From assembly GCA_019915015.1 (NCBI GenBank), contig JAHBBC010000038.1, forward strand, positions 124,001 through 188,000: a stretch of DNA of 64,000 nucleotides, in the 5' to 3' direction. Both the position numbers and the translations under genes were made by a program. Under the pieces are notes generated by a model. It searched no databases. It saw only the letters and a program-made list of their open reading frames with translations, and was not told the origin of the DNA. Below are positions 23,413 to 32,568 of the stretch, piece by piece (positions within the stretch are counted from its first letter, which is position 1; the number at the start of each line of letters is the position of its first letter). This DNA comes from Auriscalpium vulgare. Taxonomy: Eukaryota; Basidiomycota; Agaricomycetes; Russulales; Auriscalpiaceae.

Positions 23413-24280
23413 AAGTTCCACGGTCGACGGTCACGGTCGACGGCTACGGTCCACGGTCGACGCCCACGGTCGACGGTCACGGTCAACGCCCACGGTCGAT
23501 GCCCACGGTCGACGTCGACGCCCATGGTCGATGGTCACGGTCGACGCCCATGGTCAACGCACATGGTCGACGCACATGGTCGACGCCCACGGTCGACGCC
23601 CACGGTCGACGCCCACGGTCGACGGTCGACGGCCACGGTCGACGGCCACTGCTCATGGTTGACGCTCAACGGGCAACGGTCAACGGCTCCCGGCCCGCCG
23701 TCTGCCGGTCAACGGCTCATGGTCCGCCATCCACCGTTCACCTTCCACCTTCCACCATCCGCCGTCAACCACTCACGCAACCGCTCACGGCTCACAGTCA
23801 ACGGTCAACGGTCAACGGTCGACGGTTGACGGCTCACAGTCATGCTGTCCGCTGGTCAACAGCTCAGGGTCCGCCGTCCACTGTCCACCGTCCCCCGTCC
23901 CCCGTCCACCGTCCACCGTCCACCGTCCACCGTCCACCGTCCACCGTCCACCGTCCACCGTCCACCGTCCACCGTCCACCGTCCACCGTCCACCGTCCAC
24001 CGTCCACCGTCCACCGTCCACCGTCCACCGTCCACCGTCCACCGTCCACCGTCCACCGTCCACCGTCCACCGTCCACCGTCCACCGTCCACCGTCCACCG
24101 TCCACCGTCCACCGTCCACTGTCCACTGTCCACGGCTCACGGCTCATGGTTGACGGTCAACGGTCCACAGTTTACAGCCCACGCTCCACCGCTCACGGCT
24201 CACGGTTGACGGTTGACGGTCAACGGTCAACGGTCAACGGTCAACGGTCAACGGTCAACGGCTCGTGGTCCGTGGTCCGC
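23413..24280. repeat. Degenerate 7-bp satellite, includes about 30 perfect CCACCGT units
   Basis: Heptamer variants succeed one another: TCGACGG and CACGGTC forms (23,415-23,680), mixed forms, then an almost perfect (CCACCGT)n run from about 23,900 to 24,120, then CAACGGT repeats to 24,265. The same family fills 52,033-52,373, 53,990-55,170 and, inverted, 59,549-61,240. Because 7 is not a multiple of 3, all frames stay open and the ORFs here are meaningless. Confidence 0.9.
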
Positions 24281-25039
24281 TGATACGCTATCACCCGGGA
24301 CGGACCCTAGCGGGCGTGCGGCGAGTGCCTCACAGGACAACAACCACCAACACTGCCTCCTATACGTCGCGATCCAGACTGGGTGACTAGACTTGCAGAG
24401 TGGGAAGGTGTTCGTGTCGCTGTCGCGCTTCGCGCCCCCCCGCGGTCGTGCGGGGCCACCTCCTACCGCCTAAACACCAAACTAAACACTCACCTGCCTG
24501 GGGATGCCCTCTACGGGATCCGCCTCCGAGTGCTTCGCACCCGTGTGCGAAGCATCCGCCGATGGGGCGTCGCGCCCCCTCTTGCCTGTCCGCCTGCCTA
24601 CCTGTTCCCACATTGGTGGGGTCCTGCCTTCCTAAGTGCTTCGCACCCGTGTGCGAAGCGTCCGTCGATGGGCCGTCGCACCCCCTCTTGCCTGTCCGCC
24701 TGCCTACCTGTTCCCCATCGGTGGGGTCCTGCCTTCCTAAGTCTGGTAGCGCCTCAGGCTACGGTTTCTGTGAGGTAAAGGGTGTGGGTAGCTTGCGCCG
24801 CCCACAGGTTGATTGGGTTGCTACGTCTCGCGCAGCTCCTTAAGTAGTGTCTCTACCTACGTCGCTAAGCCCTCCCGATCTAGCCCGTTCCGGTGATCCG
24901 TTCCGTCGCCAGTCCCGGTTGCTCCTGGGTCGCCGGACCACGTTCCCATCACCCACGCTCCCGCGACCCTGCGCCTCGCATGCTGCTTCCCCGTCTCGCG
25001 ACGTCTCGCTACACGCTTGCCCGCGGCCTGAACCTATCA
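24281..25039 (-). repeat. 3' LTR of the gypsy element (759 bp)
   Basis: It begins TGATACGCTATC and ends CCTGAACCTATCA on the plus strand. It contains an internal tandem duplication of about 112 bp, each unit with the palindrome GCTTCGCACCCGTGTGCGAAGC, followed by a segment ending GTGGGGTCCTGCC. It is about 99% identical to the other LTR once the foldback insertion there is removed. Confidence 0.9.
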
Positions 25040-25056
25040 TTTCTCCCCCCAACTGA
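25040..25056 (-). promoter_or_regulatory. Polypurine tract of the gypsy element
   Basis: Read on the minus strand this is TTCAGTTGGGGGGAGAAA, directly upstream of the 3' LTR and the expected position for plus-strand priming. A second similar tract (TTGGGGGGAGG) occurs at about 26,930-26,942, with the antisense accessory gene between the two. Confidence 0.75.
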
Positions 25057-25167
25057 AACTGCAACTGTCCCCAGTTGCCAGGAACCGCGCGGAAACGGCA
25101 TATAAGGGCTCGCAACCTTTCGCAATAACATCGCTTGTAGCATCCCTTTGCCGATTTCTGTCCCACG

Positions 25168-26528
25168 ATGTCCCTCCCCGCCGCTTCTGCCACCGCCGAC
25201 AACCTCGACCTCCTCAGCCTGTTGACGCAGGCCCCCTTCGCTGGTTTTGACCTTGGGGATGCCGAACGGGAGGTTACGCTACGTCTAGAGTGGGCCGACA
25301 AAGTCAACCAGCTTGTGGTGCGTGCTGGTCCCCGACCACGTCTTTTCCCGGCTTGACAGATGATGAACTCAATTCCAGACCCTTTCTTCAATCCGCGCGT
25401 CCCGCAGCCTGCGCGATCTTGCCTTCCACTTCACCTCGCCGATCCTCGAGTTCATGGTGAAGCTCGTTCCAGCGTCCGCCCCTCTTGCCCAGCGCTTTGA
25501 GGGCACCCTCATGCGTACCCTCCCCGACTCAGCGCGCGCCAGCCCGCGGTGGTCCCAGATGTTCTCCCCTTTCCCCGCCGACGCTACCGATGCGGAACTC
25601 CACGTCTTGATCACCATCGTGGAGGCTGGGCTCTGGACCGTGTACTACTTCGGGGACGGTTCTGTCGAATCCTACCTCCATGAAATCACGGAGTTGCATG
25701 GCGCCTTCCCCACCCTGCGTCCTCAGGGCATGCAGAGTTGGCTCCTACGTGATTTCGACGCCCGGGCCGTCCATGGGATGTTTGTTATTACCCGCGAAGA
25801 CGCCGTGTGCCGCGCCCTGGCCTACCACGTCCGTGGTGCCTCCAGCTCCCCCCCCTCTTGTGCCTACGCGGGCCGCCTCACCACGGGCGTGGTGTGCTAC
25901 CTGTTGGGAGGCCTCGCGGCGGACTCGGTGGATATGTTACGGGACTTTACCACCATTTCTGAGGCCTTCGACACGTTTCGCGATATTTGGGCGGACTGGC
26001 CACTGGTGTTGGATCGCCTCAACATGCGCTGGGCCGTGATGGCAACCTGTATGGGCGGGATGCTGGACGCATGGGGATTAGGATCCCGCCTCCTCGCCAA
26101 CCTCCAGCCCGCAGACTTCCTGGTCCAGGATATCAGCGTGGCCTTGATTCGCGCCATCGAGCGGATCAGTTCTGCGCACCTCTCGCACATCTCCTCCTCC
26201 CGCTCCACGCCTCGCTTCTCCCGCGCCAGACAGGCCAGGCTCGCGTCCCCTCCTTGCGCCGTCCCCGTCCGTCATCATCGCCGCCTCCCTTCCGCTGCCC
26301 GGCGCCAACGTCGCGCCCCTCGCCGGCCCTTCTTCTCTCCTCCCTTCCCCGGCACCTCCGGTTGCTCCTGCCGCTCCCTTCGCGTCACTCGCCGCTGTTG
26401 CGCCCCCCGCGCCGGACCATGCCCCTGGCTCTGCCTCGCCCACCGTCGCCGCCCCCTCCTTCCAGGATGTCGGCACGCCTCCGGCCACTGCGGCGGCTGG
26501 TCCCGCTGCCCCCGAGCCCGTCGCTTAG
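25168..26528 (+). CDS. Antisense accessory gene inside the gypsy element, function unknown
   Basis: It runs opposite to gag/pol, between integrase and 3' LTR. Exon 1 25168-25317 (MSLPAASATADNLDLLSL) joins exon 2 (from 25379) in phase. A second intron (about 26169-26229, weak GTTCTG donor) restores the frame of an Ala/Pro/Val-rich tail ending at TAG 26,526-26,528; the total is about 412 aa. A TATA box (CATATAAGG, 25,100) sits 68 bp before the ATG, and AATAAA at 26,742 follows the stop. The central 250 residues look globular and mostly helical (FGDGSVESYLHEITELHG, SWLLRDFDARAVHGMFVITR). No domain recognised. The tail is of the disordered kind common in fungal regulatory proteins. It may be a captured host gene or a retroelement accessory protein. 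Confidence 0.6.
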
Positions 26529-26741
26529 CCGATCGCGAGCTTTCTTCAAAAGGAGGCGCCCACTGCTTCAACAGCAGCGGGTCTTAGTGCCTCGAGGTAG
26601 GGACGTGCGCCGCGTCCTGGTCGGGTGTTCCCGCGTCTTGCTGTCCTGCTATCTGTTCGCTATCGCTATGTTCATAGTTGTTCGCTATCCGTTGCTACTT
26701 CTTTGCTGTGTACATAGATTTTGCTGTCCTGATATCTCCCA

Positions 26742-26747
26742 AATAAA
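26742..26747 (+). terminator. Polyadenylation signal AATAAA of the accessory gene
   Basis: A consensus AATAAA lies about 215 bp after the stop codon of the antisense accessory gene, on the same strand. Confidence 0.5.
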
Positions 26748-26988
26748 GTCGCTCGCTTGATTCACACTTGCGCGCGCTCCCTCCGATTTGACCCAAGACC
26801 CGCCTTGTCCTAAACTTATTGCGTCTGTCGGCGTCCGTCCGCTTTGAGCTTCGCTAGGGTTCGCGAACTTGGTTTACCACGTCGTCTTGTCCCCCGTTCG
26901 TACTTCCCTTCACGCGAAACTCCGTCTAATCCTCCCCCCAACTGAAATATCGACTGTCCCCAGTCGCCGTAGTGCTAGGCGGTACCTC

Positions 26989-27858
26989 TTAGACGGTGAT
27001 CTCGTTGTCCTTGTCATTGTCTTCCAGGGTGGGGTCATCTGCTTCCTCTTCATGAATGGCGTTGTGATCCTGCCTATCTCCATGAAGGAGCTCGTCCACC
27101 CTTGACTGCGGGACGTCCAGAAATTCCGGCAACTCTGGCAGCGCAATGTTCGTTCGCGCGAAGTAAGGCAGAACGCGAAACTCCGCGACCGGTCGGTCGA
27201 AGAGCGCACCGTGAAGGTCCGCGAGCACGTAAGGTCCCCCTTTCTGTCGGCCAATTACCACGAACGGTCCATCGTAGCGCGGAAGCATTTTGCGATCTAA
27301 TGACTTCTCGTACCGCGTGAACCGTAGGAGGACCAAGTCGCCTCTCTTGAAATTGTAGTCGCGAATCGTCGCTTCGTGGTCACGCTCGAATTTTACCGCC
27401 GCGATACGTCGCGCTTCGAAAACTTTGTCGTGGATGGTCCTTAACTGCGCTTTTCTCTTTCGTAGGGCAATTGCCCTGCGCGCTATGAGGTCTGTGGATG
27501 ACAGTAGAGACTCGGGCGGAGGCATCAAGTATGAAGCCTCGATGATATCCAGCGGCATTAGCGGCTGCGTTCCTGTTACCGCAAAGTATGGCGAGCAGCC
27601 CATCCTCCGCCTGATTGTTATCCTGTCCGACCAGAATACCGAGTACGCAACCGAGGACCATTTTGCAGCATTTCCATCGGCTGCCTTGTACAGTGCTTGA
27701 CGTACGTCGAAGTGAGACCGCTCGACTATTCCGTTGGCTCACGAATTATATCCCGATATTCGAATGTGCCGGACTCCATACTTATGCGCCAGGGATTCCA
27801 AGGCCGACACGAACGGTGCGCCGTTGTCTGTTACGATTACTCTTAATCGTTTCTTTCA
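26989..27858 (-). pseudogene. Gypsy integrase, C-terminal part
   Basis: From about 27,858 leftward the minus strand reads VIVTDNGAPFVSALESLAHK, then ANGIVERSHFDVRQALY with the catalytic Glu, WSSVAYSVFWSDRIT and MGCSPYFAVTGTQPLMPLDI. After these come the C-terminal GPY/SH3-like region (FKRGDLVLLRF, RKMLPRYDGPFVVIGR, GGPYVLADL) and an acidic tail ending at 26,989. An in-frame stop near 27,743 (after GYNS) breaks the catalytic domain, so it is dead. The sequence is cut at about 27,858, where unrelated repeats begin. Confidence 0.85.
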
Positions 27859-29170
27859 CCAATGAGTCAGGCCAAAATCTGAACAAATTATAAGTCGCTT
27901 TAGGAAATAGATCCCACGGTCAAGTCGCATCGTCCCACCTGCCTAATTCAGTAATTCTTAGCTAAGTAGCTTCTGCCCAATACCTATCCACATTTTTGCC
28001 CTTCAAAAGACACTCGTTTCTGTGAGTATTTTGTGTTTTGCAAGCCGACCAGTACAGATACACATGTTATTTATATTGTTTTGTAGTCAGAAAAGAAAAT
28101 GCCCCACTTTCCAGTTTTGGTATAAAGTTCCCACAGTATGACACATCAACCGGCACTTTCAACTGACTGCCTGTTACAGCTGATTCCAAAAATGTTGGTC
28201 CGGGCCCGTTACATAAGCGTGTTGGGCCAAGCTCGGAGAGTCGAGCCGCGGGCTACCACCTGTGGCGCGCGCCGGACTTCGGTCGCAGTTCCAAATGCCG
28301 CTGCGTCACGGTGGCGTTGGACGCGAGGACCGCTGCATTGCAGCAGTCGCGCGTGTGCGAGGCTCATATTGCCGCGCAGTGCAGTAGCTGCACTACGTCG
28401 CCATCCCCACGCGGCGCACGGCCAAGCAGTCCCCGCACCCACTGTCGCTCACCGACGAAGGTGGAGAGCCCTCCGCCTTGTCGCCGTTGCCCAGTGCGCG
28501 CCGCGCGGTGTCCAAGATGCCGACGCCCAATCCCAGCCATGATGTGATTCCAAAGATGGTTGCGGTTTGGGTGCACGAGGAGGTCACCGCACCCAAGGTG
28601 GAGTTTACAGCGCGTGATGCTGCGCTGGAGAAGCAGGTTGGGCTGGTCGCCGAGCTCGCTTGCGCGCGCAACGAGGCGCAGCTGATCCAGGACCAATTCT
28701 CAACCAGCTCAAGGACCCACTAAACTACACCCCTGTGAGTTGCGCCCCGCGAGTCTGATGACTCTGCAATGTCTGTGTACCTTCGCAGTTGCACCATTGT
28801 CCAGCTCAGTTCTTGAGCTCGCGCTGTACCGCTCCAATCTCGACTGTTCCACGGTCGTGTCGGGGGCGAGAGCAAGAGGACAAGGACCAGGTATGTGCCG
28901 GGTGGTAGACATGAGGGCGGAGTGTGGGGCACAATGGCATGGACCATGGTGGTAGTCAAGGTAGCAGATATAGCATTGACTTAAACATGCGAGTTGCTCC
29001 AAACAAACACCCGAGCTGCTCAAACTGTTGTAGTTCGATTGTTTCAAAGACATTGTGCTCTTCTCGCTACAGTGGATGGTATACCTTTTACAGTATAAAT
29101 GGATCAAATAATGCAGGCCTTGCTCAGAAACTTCCTCTATGGCACAAACAGCACAAGAGTTCAATCATCG
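27859..29170. other. Repeat mosaic replacing gypsy pol; small coding-like fragment
   Basis: A stretch at about 28,174-28,285 (TTACAGCTGATTCC...) recurs degenerately at about 30,335-30,475, so two copies of one repeat bracket this area. A plus-strand ORF ending at 28,723 (VHEEVTAPKVEFTARDAALE) looks like a coiled-coil fragment without a start or domain. Nothing else is recognised. Confidence 0.4.
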
Positions 29171-29179
29171 TATTGTAAA

Positions 29180-29770
29180 GATACAGTAGAGTCAGTGAAG
29201 CAGTAAGGGGAGGAGGAAGGTGATGACACACAGAGGCAACATGTGGAGATATTCCAATACCACTAGTACCACCGGAGCCTACTAGGCCAATACTACAAGA
29301 CTGAAAAAAGACAGAGGTGATTGGATGTCAGGTGGAAGAGATGGGTGTATTTCTGTTCCCCAATGTGAGCTTTTGAGACCCATAGCAGCTCAGGCAGTGC
29401 TTGCATCAGCACAGATGAATAATTTATTTGTAGGTACAACTAAGAGCTTTATGATGGTGAAATAACAAGAGGAATTGACTGTCTTGTTGTCAGGATACAA
29501 CAGGGTCAGTGTAGCTAGGGGGAGGAGGAAGGTATTGATACACAGTGGCAACGGGTGGGTGCATTTTTAAACAGTCAGTACTGCTGGAACTGTCTAGCCG
29601 AGCACTCCAAGACTAAAAAAAGACGTAGTTGATTTGATGTCAGGTTGCAGTGATATGGGTGTATTGTTCCCTGCGGTGAGTTTTTAGGCACCACAGCAGA
29701 TCAGGCAGTGCTTGCATAAGGACAGTTAAAATACGTGCTTATAGATGCCATTGATAGCTTCATGGTGGTG
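29180..29770. repeat. Two diverged tandem copies of a unit of about 317 bp
   Basis: Shared anchors such as GGGGAGGAGGAAGGT, GATGTCAGGT and CAGGCAGTGCTTGCAT recur about 317 bp apart. It is AT-rich with no ORF. Confidence 0.6.
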
Positions 29771-29880
29771 CAAAAACGAAAGGAAACGAATCAGGCGTTG
29801 CCAAGATATATGGTAAATACTGTAACCACTAAAAGAAATAATGATGACAAATCAAATCCGGACTTGGTGACATTTTGGAC

Positions 29881-29934
29881 AGGGGTAGAGGGGTCGACGA
29901 CAGGAACAGTTTCTGTCGCCGACCCCTCTACCCC
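29881..29934. repeat. Strong hairpin, 16-bp perfect stem
   Basis: AGGGGTAGAGGGGTCG pairs perfectly with CGACCCCTCTACCCCT. The intervening loop contains a further pair (CGACAGGAAC/GTTTCTGTCG). It could be the centre of a small foldback element. Confidence 0.6.
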
Positions 29935-29989
29935 TGAATTGATCATCCCGGAGTTTAAATTTACATAATACTTCATGTTATTAAAAATG

Positions 29990-30085
29990 CCAATATCAAG
30001 AGTTGAACTCTCAACCTCACAACAGATTACATAATCTACCTCGAAAGTAAGAGCATTAACCACTAAGCTATGTGTATTTGAAGGG
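29990..30085 (-). repeat. tRNA-derived SINE-like sequence
   Basis: On the minus strand TAGCTTAGTGGTTAATGC matches an RNA polymerase III A box, and GAGAGTTCAACTC about 50 bp later matches a B box. The arms do not fold into a clean acceptor stem, so this is more likely a tRNA-derived retroposon head than a working tRNA gene. Confidence 0.4.
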
Positions 30086-30480
30086 TCAGAGCTGCAATTG
30101 CCATATAATGGCCATATCTCACTTGTTGCTCAACAATACATTTCACTCTTTTAATTAATTCCTTCCCCATTTTCCAATGCAATATATACATATTATATAT
30201 CTCCAGAGAGCTACAACAAATCTGCACACAATAGTTGTGCTCCCAGAGTCTGTAGCACATCTGAGGTATTAGCCAATGCATATTACCTCTTGCATTCAGA
30301 TTATCTTGATTGTCACAGTCACCTACAGTTCGCAGTTTACAGCTGATTCCGAAAACATAGTCTGGGCTTACTCGACAAGTTTGTTTTGTGCGAGTAAGGG
30401 CATGTACATCAGCACATCGGGCCAAGCACGGAGACTCGAGCTGCTGGCTGCCGTCTGTGGCACGCACACCGGATTTTGAG

Positions 30481-31121
30481 GGACTTCAGTTCCGTAGGGG
30501 ACCCTTCGGGCCTACTCGGTGTACTCCGCGGGGACCCTGCGGGTCCCGCAGGCACCTTGCAGGCTCAGGTGTGCCCAGCCATTGCTGGAGCGGCTGGAGC
30601 TCGTGCGCAGCGCACGGAATGCCGCAAGGTCCTCGCGGGAGCTGCCAGGACCGCGCGCGGCGAGGGCTCAGCCGCACCGTCGCCGCCGCCGCCGCCTATA
30701 CACACAGGGGCCCTGCGCGACCGACAGGACCCCGCGCCACAGGATTCAAACATTGGTGTGCTTGGTCTGTGCGGGGCGTGCCCTTCTTGTCGCTATCGCC
30801 GTGTGCCCTCGCTGCACCCTGTTCGTCGCTGCCATGTGCCCTTGCTGTGAGCCCACGTGTGTTGCCGCTGTCATGCAGTGCTTGTTGTCCTCGTTGTGCG
30901 CCGCTTGTTGTGGTCCTCATTGTGCACTCGTCACAGTCCTTGTTGCGCCCTGTGGCGGCTCAATGCGCACCGCTGCTCGTCGCCCTCATCACACACCGCT
31001 ACTCGCCGCCCTCGCCGCGCGCCTATGTGCGCCGCCTTTGACTACCATCACGCTCTCGCTCACCCTTGCTGCATGCCAGTGCCCTCGCACCGTGACCATG
31101 CGCGTCACCCGCCCTCACCGC
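30481..31121. repeat. GC-rich repeat related to the 19.4-21.0 kb foldback
   Basis: It starts GGGACTTCAGT and continues with CCCAGCCATTGCTGGAGCGG and GGAGCTCGTGCGCAGCG, close to the sequence at 19,446-19,580. The remainder is low-complexity CGCTGC-rich sequence. It appears to be one arm only. Confidence 0.5.
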
Positions 31122-32162
31122 TGATGGGCACCCACAGGTAGTAGGGTGGTAATGTGTCAGATACCAGATCCCTAGAGCGCTGGTGAGGGTACCGTGATGT
31201 GTGCGAGTGAGCGTCAGGGTCCCGAAGACAATCGGAGTGCGTCTCCGACGAGTGTGGGGAGGTGTGCGATCGGATGCGCTGGTCGGAATGCGTGATCGGT
31301 CGGAGAGTCGTTGATGAGGGGTCGGAGGCGCAGATGCGATGGTCGGAATGTGTGGACAAGTGGTGCGAGTGGTGTGATCGAGGCTGCGACCGCTGCGAGA
31401 CGACAGAGTCAAGACTGCGATCTCCGAGGTCGCAAGACGGTCGGAGCGACGATGAGTTGTGCAGGCAACGACGCAGAGGCGTGTGGACGGTCGGAGGAGT
31501 GGGGACGGTGATCGGAAGATAGGAATGAGTGGTGTGAGCACGCCAATCGATGTTGCGATCGCTGCGGGACGAGCGGAACGCGACTGCGATCTCCGATGTC
31601 GCAAGACGGTCGGAGCGACGATGAGTCGTGCAGGCAACGACGCAGAGGCGTGTGGACGGTCGGAGGAGTGGGGACGGTGATCGGAAGATAGGAATGAGTG
31701 GTGCGAGCACGCCAATCGATGTTGCGATCGCTGCGGGACGAGCGGAACGTGACTGCGATCTCCGATGTCGCAAGACGGTCGGAGCGACGAAGTGCGAGGG
31801 CAACGGCTAATGGGACGACGATGGAACAAGATGAGAGCGAGGAGAACGATAAGCTGAGTGCGGGACGACGACGACAAAGACAAAGGCAAAGGCAAAGGCG
31901 ACAGAGCTAGCCTCGAGCTAACTATACGATAGAGACGAGGCGTTATGGGCGTCGAATGAGATCTGAACCGTGCGGGGGGAACCGAATCTGTATTGCAGCA
32001 TGGATGCGACCGCTATTTATGTGTTTCGACCGCTACAGTGCGAGTCCGATCGAGAATGGAGTCGGAACAAAGGAAAACGAGTCGGAACAAAAGCAAACGA
32101 TGGTGCGCAAGTCGCACATGGTACAGACAATGGGGGAGAGTCCATAGAACATATCAGAAGCC
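31122..32162. repeat. GTCGGA-rich repeat, copy 1 left part, with 169-bp tandem units
   Basis: It begins TGATGGGCACCCACAGGTAGTAGGG, matching 46,832 onward. It contains nearly three copies of a 169-bp unit (31,352-31,850) with AGACGGTCGGAGCGACGA and GATCGGAAGAT. It is interrupted at about 32,162 by the Plavaka-TET element and resumes at about 45,559. It may be an LTR or a non-coding element; ORFs here are not credible. Confidence 0.55.
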
Positions 32163-32185
32163 TCTGGAAACCCCCTCCCTCCTTA
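32163..32185 (+). repeat. Left terminal inverted repeat of the Plavaka-TET element
   Basis: TCTGGAAACCCCCTCCCTCC followed by TTA aligns, with one indel and one mismatch region, to the reverse complement of 45,536-45,558. Subterminal AAGGTC/AAGGCC motifs follow on both sides. Confidence 0.6.
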
Positions 32186-32568
32186 TAAGGTCATATAGTG
32201 TATGCATAAGGTCTTATAATGTCTTACCAAGCTAAGCATCAGCTAAGGTTAGCTCATACTTAGTCAGGCCTTATTGAGGCCTTAATCAGTCTCAATAGTC
32301 CTACAGTAAGCCAACTGTTTTCATGGAGACCCAGCCAGCAGCTCATCATAAGAGCTCAGTAAGATCACAATATGCACACATGGAGAGACACATGACAGCA
32401 AAAAAGAGCCAAACTCAGATCACATTCAACACACTATAAGGCCACAGTAAGCATACAGTGGGGTCCGCACTGTACTCGGTAAGGTGCACCAAAGAACAAA
32501 AAAAGGAGGCCCTGTTGAAGGAAGCCCGCCACCCATGCACCCTCCACCACCACACTATGCGACCCTGC

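Noticed and set aside
29990..30085. A functional tRNA gene
   Set aside because: Box motifs are present but acceptor and anticodon stems do not pair convincingly.
31023..31895. Minus ORF of 290 codons, His/Arg/Ser-rich
   Set aside because: It spans 169-bp tandem repeats and a neighbouring unrelated repeat; the repeats are read in different frames and no family fits.
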